Source of the DNA: Candidatus Melainabacteria bacterium
Lineage (GTDB): Bacteria; Cyanobacteriota; Vampirovibrionia; 2-02-FULL-35-15
Assembly (NCBI GenBank): GCA_016201905.1
Contig: JACQBQ010000042.1
Span: forward strand, 1-47,890
Length of the DNA stretch: 47,890 bases
Reading direction: 5' to 3'
Position numbers and translations under genes: made by a program. A model generated the notes under the pieces. The model was not told the DNA's origin. It did not search any database and saw only the letters and a list, made by a program, of their open reading frames with translations. Positions 34,464 through 42,747 of the stretch are shown piece by piece (positions within the stretch are counted from its first letter, which is position 1; every line of letters begins with the position of its first letter).

Positions 34464-34625
34464 TCACTTTTTACACTGAACTTGCTTAAGTTTAATTCTT
34501 CCACCCTGATAACGCTCATTGTATTCTCTCAAAAGATCTTTATCATACCAATTTGATTCTTTTAATAATTTTTCTAACTCTTCATTAGTTAGATTTCTAA
34601 GCTTTGATTTTTTGTAAATGTTCAT
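34464..34625 (-). CDS. small basic hypothetical protein (53 aa)
   Basis: ATG at 34625, TGA at 34464-34466. AAGGA lies five bases before the ATG. The product is charged and helical: MNIYKKSKLRNLTNEELEKL, then LKESNWYDKDLLREYNERYQ, ending in VQCKK. The pattern NLTNEELEKLLKES suggests a small helical protein, possibly nucleic-acid-binding by charge; no family is recognised. It lies about 120 bases downstream of the glycosyltransferase in the same direction. The gap 34307-34463 and the flanks hold no other gene that I can support. Confidence 0.55.
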   Translation of the reverse strand: MNIYKKSKLRNLTNEELEKLLKESNWYDKDLLREYNERYQGGRIKLKQVQCKK

Positions 34626-34747
34626 TTTGGTCCTTATCAATGTAATATCTTTTTTGTGAATTACGATGAAGTTTCATTGGAATATTTACTTTATCAAATT
34701 AATGTCAAAATTCATGTAACCAAAGGTTACATGAATAATTAAATTTT

Positions 34748-35836
34748 TTAAACTTGACAAATCATACCTTGCCTTATCTCGCCTGAAACTCTTGCAATCA
34801 TTGTAGTTAAATAAAATGGTCTTTTAATTAAAAATAAAAGTATTGTAAACGGCAAAAGTAAAACAAGTAAAAGTAATTTAGCCCATAGATAAATTGAAAT
34901 ATTCAATATTTTTGTTTTGAGGAGGATCTTTCCAAAAATTGATGGCAGTTTGTTTGCAATAAATCCCTCAATTCCCATCATATGTTTTTTATGTACATTA
35001 AATGCACGCCCTGTATTATTTACAAGATAAAGTGATTTTCCAAGATTAAAATACCACTTGTGTAGATAGCTTACAGTAAGCCTTTCAGGCAAAACTGGAT
35101 GATAAAGTGCTGCATAAGGCCAGTATAAAATCTTGAATTTATTTAAGAGTGCATACCAAAAAAACTCTGTGTCTTCGCAAACACCGCTTTGACCAGCCCC
35201 AAGATCTTCTCTAAATGGTCCAAGCTTTTCAAACACTTCTTTTTTTACAATAAAGCAGGCACCAATTGGGTTTCTGGCTTTGCTATTTGGGTATTGAAGA
35301 GGTTCAACTCCAAGATCATGCACTGGCAAAAAACTCTGAATGAGTTGAAAAGGTTTTTTAAATGTAAGCCAGAATGGTGGCTTGAAAGCTGGGTTACTGA
35401 AAGCTGGGTTGCGCAACCCAGCTTTCGGTGGCTCCGGCCATTCCGGCAATATTCTAAATCCGAAAATATGAAATTCTGGAAACTCCTGAATACCAAACAA
35501 TGTATTGTTTAAGAACTCTTTTGGTATTAAAACGTCATCGTCTATAAAAAGTACAAGCGAACCCTTAGAAGCTAAAACGCCCGTGTTCCTTGCATATGAA
35601 AGCCCGGTTTTAGGTTCAAATATGTAATTAACTTTTAAGTTACTTCCTTCACAAAATGCATATGCAACTTCTTTTGTGTTGTCACTTGAGTTATTATCAA
35701 CAATGACAATTTCCCAGTTCAGATTTTCAATGTCTTTTTGTGAGCCTAAGCATTGAATAAGAATAGCTAGCTGCCTTGCTCTGTTTCGCGTGCAAATAAT
35801 AACTGAAAGTTCTACTTGTGTTTTTAACTCAGCCAT
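34748..35836 (-). CDS. glycosyltransferase family 2
   Basis: Glycosyltransferase of 362 aa with a GT-A domain at the N-terminus: LSVIICTRNRARQLAILIQC, EIVIVDNNSSDNT, the acceptor-side GLSYARNTG and LFIDDDVLIPKEF with the metal-binding DDD. A GAGQSGVCEDTEFFWYALL segment gives the catalytic base region. The C-terminal 60 residues contain a long hydrophobic stretch (about 300-345), so it is membrane-attached. It likely transfers a sugar to a cell-surface glycan. Residues about 142-156 hold a repeated NPAF encoded by a tandem 15-base duplication next to a 28-base palindrome. Its ATG overlaps the ATG of queA on the other strand. Confidence 0.9.
   Translation of the reverse strand: MAELKTQVELSVIICTRNRARQLAILIQCLGSQKDIENLNWEIVIVDNNSSDNTKEVAYAFCEGSNLKVNYIFEPKTGLSYARNTGVLASKGSLVLFIDDDVLIPKEFLNNTLFGIQEFPEFHIFGFRILPEWPEPPKAGLRNPAFSNPAFKPPFWLTFKKPFQLIQSFLPVHDLGVEPLQYPNSKARNPIGACFIVKKEVFEKLGPFREDLGAGQSGVCEDTEFFWYALLNKFKILYWPYAALYHPVLPERLTVSYLHKWYFNLGKSLYLVNNTGRAFNVHKKHMMGIEGFIANKLPSIFGKILLKTKILNISIYLWAKLLLLVLLLPFTILLFLIKRPFYLTTMIARVSGEIRQGMICQV
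35384..35426. repeat. 28-bp perfect palindrome plus tandem copy inside the glycosyltransferase gene
   Basis: GAAAGCTGGGTT occurs at 35384-35395 and again at 35399-35410, and 35399-35426 is a perfect palindrome (arm GAAAGCTGGGTTGC). In the protein it encodes RNPAFSNPAFK. It looks like a small duplication/inversion scar, or a palindromic repeat that inserted in frame. Confidence 0.7.
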
Positions 35837-36884
35837 GAATGAAGAAAATTTATATAAACTGGATACCTATAACTATTCTCTGCCAAAAGAATTAATTGCA
35901 CAATATCCAAGCAAAAAACGTGATGAGTCAAGATTGCTTTGTTACAAAAAAGGCGGAAATAATAAAGAAAAAATCTCACATCACAGATTTTGTGAATTGC
36001 CTGATATGCTTTCTAGTAATGATGTTTTAGTTTTGAACAATACTAAGGTAATACCAGCAAGATTTTATGCAAAGACGGAAAATAATAAAGAAGTTGAGAT
36101 TCTTCTTGTAAGTTCGACAGGTCCTGACAATTTGATCTGGAAAGTCTTGGCAAGTCCTAAGAAGTTGTTAAATACAGTAGAGACATTGCATGCAATGTCT
36201 CTGCAAGCAATTAATGTTATTGATCCTGAAACAATAGAATTCAATTCTCACAAAGACCTCGAAACCATTTTAAATAGTGCAGGTAAAATGCCCTTGCCAC
36301 CTTATATAAAAAGAGAGGCAGAAGAAATAGATATAGAACGCTATCAAAGTGTTTTTGCAAAAAAAGCAGGAGCAGTTGCTGCACCGACCGCTAGCTTACA
36401 CTTTACTAAAGAGTTGCTTAAAAAAATTGAAAATAAAGGCATTGAAATTTTATATTTAACTTTGCATGTGGGACCTGGAACGTTCCTGCCTGTTAGAACC
36501 AATGACATAAGAGAACATAAATTAATCCCTGAGTCTTTTTATATTGAGCAGGAGGTTTGGGATAAGATTTTAAGCGCAAAAGTAAATAAGAAAAGAATAA
36601 TTGCATGTGGAACTACTACTGTTCGAGCTCTTGAATATGCAGCCTGTATAAATAAGCTTAGTGGACTTACAAGCCTTTATATTACTCCGGGTTTTGACTT
36701 TCAAATTGCAGATGCCTTAATTACAAACTTTCATTTGCCTAAAACTACACTTTTAGTTTTAGCTAGTGCATTTATCGGTTGGAAAAATGTGAAAAAAATA
36801 TATGAAGAAGCTATTGAACAAAAATACAGGTTTTATAGTTATGGAGATGCAATGTTCATAAAATCACAAGATTCCAGTCCTTAA
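35835..36884 (+). CDS. queA: S-adenosylmethionine:tRNA ribosyltransferase-isomerase
   Basis: Penultimate step of queuosine synthesis: transfers and isomerises the ribosyl part of SAM onto preQ1 at tRNA position 34. About 349 aa from the ATG at 35835 (MNEENLYKLDTYNYSLPKE), the start that best fits the usual N-terminus SLPKELIAQYP; an upstream in-frame ATG at 35790 would add 15 residues lying wholly inside the divergent gene. Family marks include RDESRLLCY, NNTKVIPARFYAK, AGAVAAPTASLHFT, LHVGPGTFLPVR, CGTTTVRALEYA and NFHLPKTTLLVLASAF. No ribosome binding site is clear. No other que genes are nearby. Confidence 0.95.
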   Translation: MNEENLYKLDTYNYSLPKELIAQYPSKKRDESRLLCYKKGGNNKEKISHHRFCELPDMLSSNDVLVLNNTKVIPARFYAKTENNKEVEILLVSSTGPDNLIWKVLASPKKLLNTVETLHAMSLQAINVIDPETIEFNSHKDLETILNSAGKMPLPPYIKREAEEIDIERYQSVFAKKAGAVAAPTASLHFTKELLKKIENKGIEILYLTLHVGPGTFLPVRTNDIREHKLIPESFYIEQEVWDKILSAKVNKKRIIACGTTTVRALEYAACINKLSGLTSLYITPGFDFQIADALITNFHLPKTTLLVLASAFIGWKNVKKIYEEAIEQKYRFYSYGDAMFIKSQDSSP

Positions 36885-36901
36885 CTTCTTAGGGCTGTAG
36901 A

Positions 36902-36915
36902 TTTTATATAATCCT
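36902..36915 (+). promoter_or_regulatory. putative -10 element before the giant sigma-factor gene
   Basis: TATAAT at about 36907-36912, within ATTTTATATAATCC, lies about 25 bases upstream of the ATG at 36936. The -35 region is unclear. It suggests that the gene is transcribed separately from queA by the housekeeping holoenzyme. Confidence 0.4.
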
Positions 36916-36935
36916 TCTAACCTAAAAAATAAAAA

Positions 36936-39900
36936 ATGATAGCTATAAAATCAGCAACAGAAGCCACTGCTCGTTTTAGACATGTGTCAAGTAGAGTAGC
37001 ACGTGATTTTTCAAAAGCAGTTGGCCATAATGGAACCGTTTTAAGAAAAACACAAGTAGAGCCTGAGCAGGATACTTTAATTAACTGTAATTTAAAAGCA
37101 GTGCAGGATTTGTTAGTATCAGACGAACTCATTGATCAAAACAAAATTCGTGAACAAATAAAACTTGAATCTGATGAAGAAAAAGAAAGCAGGTTACTCA
37201 AAGCAGAAATTGCAAAGTCTCTTGTAGGTGAGATAAGAAATGATATCAAACAAATTAGTCAACTTTGTGAAGAACATAAAGGTAAACACCCAAAACGACT
37301 AGTTTTGCAAGCAGAAGACTTAATTAAGCAAGCAAAAGAAATAGATACTAAACTGAAAACTCAGCTAATAGGCCAAAGTGCTGACCTTCTTTATATTGCA
37401 TCTTTGCCAATGCAAAAGTCCTTGATAATTAAAGAGCCTCTAACGCTAATTGCGTCAGCAGAAAAGTTCCAGGATTTTATAAAACATGTTGCAAAAAAGC
37501 GTGGTATATCAGAACTAGTAGAGGATGATGAAGTATTAGCACTGACTGCTTATTATGCTACAAGGTCAAAAATTAATCCACAAGGAATTATTCAGCACTT
37601 GCCAGATAAGCTTATAAGTCTTGGTGATAAAAGCTATGAGTGTAGAGTCAGGGTTCTTGCAAAGCATTTTTTTATTGACTTAAAGAATCAGAAGTCTGCT
37701 CGTGATATAGAGCTTTTTTTAAAAACCCATAAGTATATGAGTGAGTTTAAGAGCTCCGGGCTAGACTTATTAAGTCGTTTGCTTTCTTTTAGGGAGCTGG
37801 TAAAAGTTGCTTTTCCCAATCATATTACAGGTGATAATCCTATGATTAGAGAGTGGCTGTTACCAAAAGAATCACAAGAAGAGGATTTTGAAGAACTCTG
37901 CAATAGAGGACTTGCTTGGGTGTTGCAATTTGGTGAAGGAGTATTTGATGAAAAAACAAGAGCGTTTAACTTAGAAAAAATGAGATCTGTTAATTGGCGG
38001 AATATTTTTAGAAAGCATGGGTTGCGTTTAGATTGTATGCCGCATATCTCAAATACACTAGAGGCAATAAAAGCTGGTGCAAAAAAACTTGGAAGAGATG
38101 ACTTGTTAGGTCTTGAAAGAGAGGATCAACTTCACCCATGGGATGTTAGAAGAAGCTGTATGTGGGAGGAAAAAAGTGAAAGTAAAGAAAAATTAATTAA
38201 TTGTATAACTAAGTTTTTAGTAGAAGTATATTTTCGCAAAAAATATCCATTTATGTTTAAAGATAATGGGAAGGGAAAACTAATCCCACGGGAATTATTG
38301 AAAGTGTCAAATTGGGGAGATGAATTTAATTCTGTAGACTCTGAATGCTTGCAGAGCTCTGGCATTGGACCTGTTGGAGCTTTGCAAACAGCTTATCCTG
38401 AATGCTTTGGATGGGAAGAGAGTAAAATTAAACCTTCTGAGATATTTTATCCTGGGATTTGGTATGGAAAAGAAGGAGAAAAATTATTTGCGCAGACTTT
38501 TGCTTATTGTTTGTCTAAAATGGGGCTTGGAAAGTTTAATTCTGGTGGAGAACCGCCATTAATATTTACAAAGGTAGAATTATTTAAATGGAAAAATGAA
38601 CATCTTAAAACATGGAAAGAATTATTCCTTTCATTTAATGCTTTATGTAAGAATATGAATTCTGTTTTTAAAGATATCTGTGGTCAGAATATTATAACTG
38701 CTTTTAAAATGTTGCTTGGTCCTTTAAATGAGCAAACTAGATGTTTTGGTGGTTCAGATATTTTACCAAGTGATGTGAAAGCTAGCAGAAGAAGAAATTT
38801 AAGATCAGACAAATCTGTAAATTTAATAGAATGTAGAGTAGAGAGTAATAATTCTGAAGAAGTTATTCAAGATGAAAAACAAATCCCACCAGTTGATATT
38901 TCAAGTCAAAATTCTGAGACACATCCTGCTGAAGGTGATAGATCACCAAGTATAGAAGAGCTAAATAAAATTGAAAATGAATTGCCTGATGAAGTTCATT
39001 ATAAGGATAAAGAGTTAATAGATGCAGACTCTGGAATTGATGCAGATGATTTAATTGGTTTGTATCTTAAAGAAATGTGGAAAATACCACGTATTAAAAG
39101 GGAGAAAGAAATTGAACTTGCAAAAAGAATTGAACCTCTAAGAAAACTTAATGAGGTAACTAAAAAACTTTCAGAAGAATTAATATCACAAGGAATAAAC
39201 AGGGAGCCATATGATAATGAACTTTCGACTGCAATGGATATTTCCGTTGAAGAAATAAAGAAAATTAAAAATGGAGATCCTGACATAATTGATGCAAAAG
39301 ATGAACTTGTCCGGGCAAATCTCAGGCTAGTTGTTTCAATTGCTAAAAGATATAGAGGTAGAGGACTTTCTTTTCTTGACCTGATTCAGGAAGGCAATCT
39401 TGGTCTAATGCGTGCAGCAGAAAAGTATAATTATAAATTAGGATTTAAGTTTGGAACTTATGCTACATGGTGGATTAGGCAAGCCATTACTCGTGCACTT
39501 ACAAATAAGTCAAGAACTATTCGTGTTCCTGCACATATAGTTGAAAATATAAGCGAGCTTAATAATGCAGCTAAAAAATTAAATTCACAATTAAATAGAG
39601 AACCAACTGAATATGAGCTTGCAGCTGCAATGGGTACTTCTGCTGAAAAAGTAAAGGGCATTATTGCTGCAAATAAGACAACATCTATTTCTTTTGGAGA
39701 CATAGGTGGAAAAGAAGAAGACAAAGAACCAGGAGATTTTATAGAAGATACTAAAGCTTTGCAGCCTGAGATTTTAGCTACGAACAATTTCTTAGGAACT
39801 GACATAGAAGAAGTTTTAAAAAGCCTTTCCCAAAAAGAACGTGAAGTGATTCGGTTACGTTTTGGACTTGACGGTGAAGGACCAAAAACACTTGATGAAG

Positions 39901-40016
39901 TAGGTAAGCTTCTTAAAATTACCAGGGAACGTGTTCGTCAAATTGAACAAAAAGCAATGATTAAGTTAAGAAAACCTCACAGGCGTGTAAAACTTCAAGG
40001 TTATTTAGATGACTAA
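36936..40016 (+). CDS. giant sigma-70 factor with about 630-residue novel N-terminal region
   Basis: A 1026-aa protein whose C-terminal third is a complete RpoD-family sigma factor. Region 1.2 starts near residue 703 (DLIGLYLKEMWKIPRIKREK). A spacer of about 50 residues follows (NEVTKKLSEELISQGINREP), like that of cyanobacterial SigA. Region 2 lies near 788-855 ([40 protein letters not shown]), region 3 near 856-930, and region 4 near 961-1015 (LDEVGKLLKITRERVRQIEQ). Residues 1-630 match no family I know: mostly helical, with W-rich segments (CNRGLAWVLQFGEGVFDE, VNWRNIFRKHGLRL, SKIKPSEIFYPGIWYGKEGE). An acidic, Ser-rich linker (about 635-705) joins the halves. The N-terminal part could be a sensor, anti-sigma-like or DNA-binding module. 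A prkA operon follows. Confidence 0.88.
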   Translation: MIAIKSATEATARFRHVSSRVARDFSKAVGHNGTVLRKTQVEPEQDTLINCNLKAVQDLLVSDELIDQNKIREQIKLESDEEKESRLLKAEIAKSLVGEIRNDIKQISQLCEEHKGKHPKRLVLQAEDLIKQAKEIDTKLKTQLIGQSADLLYIASLPMQKSLIIKEPLTLIASAEKFQDFIKHVAKKRGISELVEDDEVLALTAYYATRSKINPQGIIQHLPDKLISLGDKSYECRVRVLAKHFFIDLKNQKSARDIELFLKTHKYMSEFKSSGLDLLSRLLSFRELVKVAFPNHITGDNPMIREWLLPKESQEEDFEELCNRGLAWVLQFGEGVFDEKTRAFNLEKMRSVNWRNIFRKHGLRLDCMPHISNTLEAIKAGAKKLGRDDLLGLEREDQLHPWDVRRSCMWEEKSESKEKLINCITKFLVEVYFRKKYPFMFKDNGKGKLIPRELLKVSNWGDEFNSVDSECLQSSGIGPVGALQTAYPECFGWEESKIKPSEIFYPGIWYGKEGEKLFAQTFAYCLSKMGLGKFNSGGEPPLIFTKVELFKWKNEHLKTWKELFLSFNALCKNMNSVFKDICGQNIITAFKMLLGPLNEQTRCFGGSDILPSDVKASRRRNLRSDKSVNLIECRVESNNSEEVIQDEKQIPPVDISSQNSETHPAEGDRSPSIEELNKIENELPDEVHYKDKELIDADSGIDADDLIGLYLKEMWKIPRIKREKEIELAKRIEPLRKLNEVTKKLSEELISQGINREPYDNELSTAMDISVEEIKKIKNGDPDIIDAKDELVRANLRLVVSIAKRYRGRGLSFLDLIQEGNLGLMRAAEKYNYKLGFKFGTYATWWIRQAITRALTNKSRTIRVPAHIVENISELNNAAKKLNSQLNREPTEYELAAAMGTSAEKVKGIIAANKTTSISFGDIGGKEEDKEPGDFIEDTKALQPEILATNNFLGTDIEEVLKSLSQKEREVIRLRFGLDGEGPKTLDEVGKLLKITRERVRQIEQKAMIKLRKPHRRVKLQGYLDD

Positions 40017-40427
40017 TTATTGAAAAGTACTCCAAAAGTTTTAAATAAATTACAGTAAATAAAAAATAAAAATTAAGTAGGACATAGTTAAAGAGAAGTG
40101 TAACGAAATGTAAAGAAGCAATTTTTGAAAGCCAGGCAGATTAAGTCAGATTTTTTTGTGCTTGAAAATCTCAATTGTATCTAATTCGTAATTTTTTCAA
40201 ACAAATAAAAGACAAGTTCTTTTTTGGTTAATAAAAACCAAAAGACAGATATAGACAAAACTTAGTAAGCAGTGCAAAATAAAATACAATAAAATTTCAG
40301 TTTAAGGAAATAGAAAGGGTAAAAAACCTGCACAAGTAAAAAGGTTTGCGTAATTTGGTGTAAACATATGCAGGTTATCTTTATACTGGGCCTTTCTGGA
40401 AAGTTTTAAAAGAAAAATAAAGGAGAT
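40017..40427. promoter_or_regulatory. long upstream region and structured leader of the prkA operon
   Basis: About 410 A+T-rich bases without a credible gene. Near the end, AACCTGCA (40325-40332) is inverted at 40369-40376 and encloses a weaker GTTT/AAAC pair. A TATACT box at 40382-40387 has no good -35 at 17 bases, and a small CTTTC-TG-GAAAG hairpin follows (40392-40403). If transcription starts near 40394 the large inverted repeat is an operator; if it starts further upstream it is a leader structure. Confidence 0.45.
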
Positions 40428-40433
40428 ATGAAA

Positions 40434-42728
40434 ATGCCAATTGATCCAGTTAATTCAGGAGTACCTGCAAATACCACAGTAGCCCCTGTTAAAGAAAAAA
40501 ATGATGATGCTAATCCTGAAAGAAGTACTTCTTTTTCATCTACAGGATCAGAAAATGGAGTAAATGCAGGACTTGGTGCACTAGCAGAAAATGCAGAGAA
40601 GTTAAGTGCTTTATTTAGAATTGCAAGATCTTCTGTCACAGTAGCAACACAGGCAGCACGAAATGAACAGATCTCCTTTGATAAATATTTAGAAAAAGTT
40701 TCTGAAAATCCCAAATTAATTCGTTTATCAGCTCAAAGAGCTTATGACATGATTTTATCTAAGGGTAGAAATGCTATTGAAGTGGATGGAGAACCGATTT
40801 ATGAATATGAGTTCTTTAGACATACAGTAGATCCTCGCGATTCAATTTCAGGTGTAAAAAAAGCAATTCATTTATTTGTAGAAGCAATTGGTGGAGCTGC
40901 AAAAGAAACAGGTCCTGATCAAAGAATTATCCTTCTTGCAGGTCCAGTAGGTTCAGCAAAAACGACTCTGGCAAGAGGACTTTTTAGAGGACTTGAAGAA
41001 TATTCTGCAACGGAAGAAGGAGAGATGCATGCCCTTGGCTGGAACCTGAGAGATGAAAAAGGCGAACTCCTTAAGGACAAAAAAGGACAGCTGCTGTTTA
41101 AGTATGTTGATCCTGATAAATCATGCGAAATATTTGAAGATCCTTTAAATGTTATTCCTCTTGGATCAAGAAAACAAATTATAGAGGTTTTAAATGCACA
41201 GAGACTGAATGATGCTAGAAATGCAGGTATTCCAATTGATTATTTGCTTGGCACACATTCCCAATTATGCCCTTCATGCCAAAATATTTTTAATAAGCTG
41301 GTTGAGCATCATGATGGTGATATGGATAAAGTTCTAAGTCATGTTGTGGCAAAGAGATTAATACTTAATGAAAAAACAAGGACTGGAATTACTTTTTTTG
41401 GTGCAAAAGATGAAAAAAGTCACAATGCAAATGAGCTTTCTGGCAGTGTAAATGTTAGAAAATTATTGCAGATAGGTACTGATAGTGATCCCCAAGCAAT
41501 TACACTTGATGGTGATGTATTAAAAGCTAATAGAGGCGGAGTACATTTTGGTGAATTCATAAAACTTCCAAATGAAATCAGGTATCCCCTTCTGGATGGT
41601 GCACAGGACAGAGCTGTAAAAGTAGCTAGAAATGCAATGGTTGACTTTGACAGCTTGCTTATTGCTACTACTAATATGCCTGACTGGAGAAAAATAGCAA
41701 GAGATGAACACCAGGAAGCTATCAGAAGCAGGATACTTCCTGTAACAGTTCCATATCTGGATAGAATCCAGGATGAAATGGGCATTTATCAAAAAACATT
41801 CTCTGCAAAAGCTAAGCAGCTTGGAATACATGAAGCGCCTCACTCTTTGTGGCTTGCTTCTTTGTGGGCACTGACTACTCGTTTAGCAGAACCTAAGGGT
41901 GCAAATGTTACACATATACAAAAGGCTTATCTGTATAGTGGAAAGCGAATAGCTGGATTTACAGAGCAGGAAGTAACTCAGATGAAAAGAGATGTTTCTC
42001 CTGAAGAAATGGAATTGCTTAAAGGTGTTTCTCCGAGAGACATTCAGGATGCTTTAGCATCAGCTCTTGAACATCCAGTTGTTACAGACAGAGAAAAAGG
42101 AACAAGGTGTGTCGATCCATTTATTGTTGTTGATACATTGAAAAGCCGCTTAAAGCAACTTGTTGCAAAAATCACTCCTGAGGATAAAAAAGCCTGGAGT
42201 ACAAGGCTTGAAGAGGTTGAAAAAGAACTGGATAGAAAACTATCTGATGATGTTAGAAAAGCTGTAAGTGGAGATTCAAAGGAAGTTAAGAATCTTTTTG
42301 ATAATTACATCATGCATGTAAAAGCATGGGTAAAGAAAGAAAAAGTTAAAGATCCCCTTCAAGGAAATAAGCTTGTAGACCCAAATGAAAAGCTTATGAA
42401 ATCTATTGAAGAAAAGAGAGGGATTAATGATACAAGGCGTCAGGACTTTAGAAGAGGATTGATAGAGCAAGTCGGTATGATGAGTATTGAAGGCAAAGTG
42501 TTTGATTATGATACCGATGAGCAGTTAAAACAATCTATCGAAGAAGCACTACTTGAAAAACATAGAGATGTTACCCTGCCCGTAATGAGTGTAGAGTTTG
42601 CAAATGAAGAGCAAAGAAGAAAGCTTGATACTGTAAAAACCAGGTTAATTGAAGAGCATGGTTATTGTCAACACTGTGCACAAATAGCCATGAGACGTAC
42701 TCAAGCTCCTGAAAATAGAGGCAGATAA
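40434..42728 (+). CDS. prkA: PrkA (YeaG)-type serine protein kinase, full length
   Basis: PrkA-family AAA+ protein/kinase of about 764 aa; PrkA and YeaG act in sporulation, nitrogen starvation and stress in other bacteria. The start at 40434 is preferred because AGGAG then lies eight bases upstream, versus two for the ATG at 40428. A disordered N-terminal extension of roughly 60-75 residues precedes the core. Walker A is LLAGPVGSAKTTLARGL near residue 170, then FEDPLNVIPLGSRK and the CPSC knuckle near 278 (GTHSQLCPSCQNIF). The sensor-type ATTNMPDWRKI is near 410 and the LWLASLWALTTRLAEP segment near 467. The C-terminal kinase-like part (470-764) is complete, with LMKSIEEKRGINDTRRQDFR. It is first in the operon prkA-spoVR-DUF444-prkA2. 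A C-terminal HGYCQHCA could bind metal. Confidence 0.93.
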   Translation: MPIDPVNSGVPANTTVAPVKEKNDDANPERSTSFSSTGSENGVNAGLGALAENAEKLSALFRIARSSVTVATQAARNEQISFDKYLEKVSENPKLIRLSAQRAYDMILSKGRNAIEVDGEPIYEYEFFRHTVDPRDSISGVKKAIHLFVEAIGGAAKETGPDQRIILLAGPVGSAKTTLARGLFRGLEEYSATEEGEMHALGWNLRDEKGELLKDKKGQLLFKYVDPDKSCEIFEDPLNVIPLGSRKQIIEVLNAQRLNDARNAGIPIDYLLGTHSQLCPSCQNIFNKLVEHHDGDMDKVLSHVVAKRLILNEKTRTGITFFGAKDEKSHNANELSGSVNVRKLLQIGTDSDPQAITLDGDVLKANRGGVHFGEFIKLPNEIRYPLLDGAQDRAVKVARNAMVDFDSLLIATTNMPDWRKIARDEHQEAIRSRILPVTVPYLDRIQDEMGIYQKTFSAKAKQLGIHEAPHSLWLASLWALTTRLAEPKGANVTHIQKAYLYSGKRIAGFTEQEVTQMKRDVSPEEMELLKGVSPRDIQDALASALEHPVVTDREKGTRCVDPFIVVDTLKSRLKQLVAKITPEDKKAWSTRLEEVEKELDRKLSDDVRKAVSGDSKEVKNLFDNYIMHVKAWVKKEKVKDPLQGNKLVDPNEKLMKSIEEKRGINDTRRQDFRRGLIEQVGMMSIEGKVFDYDTDEQLKQSIEEALLEKHRDVTLPVMSVEFANEEQRRKLDTVKTRLIEEHGYCQHCAQIAMRRTQAPENRGR

Positions 42729-42747
42729 CATAGGAGTAGGTGTCAGA

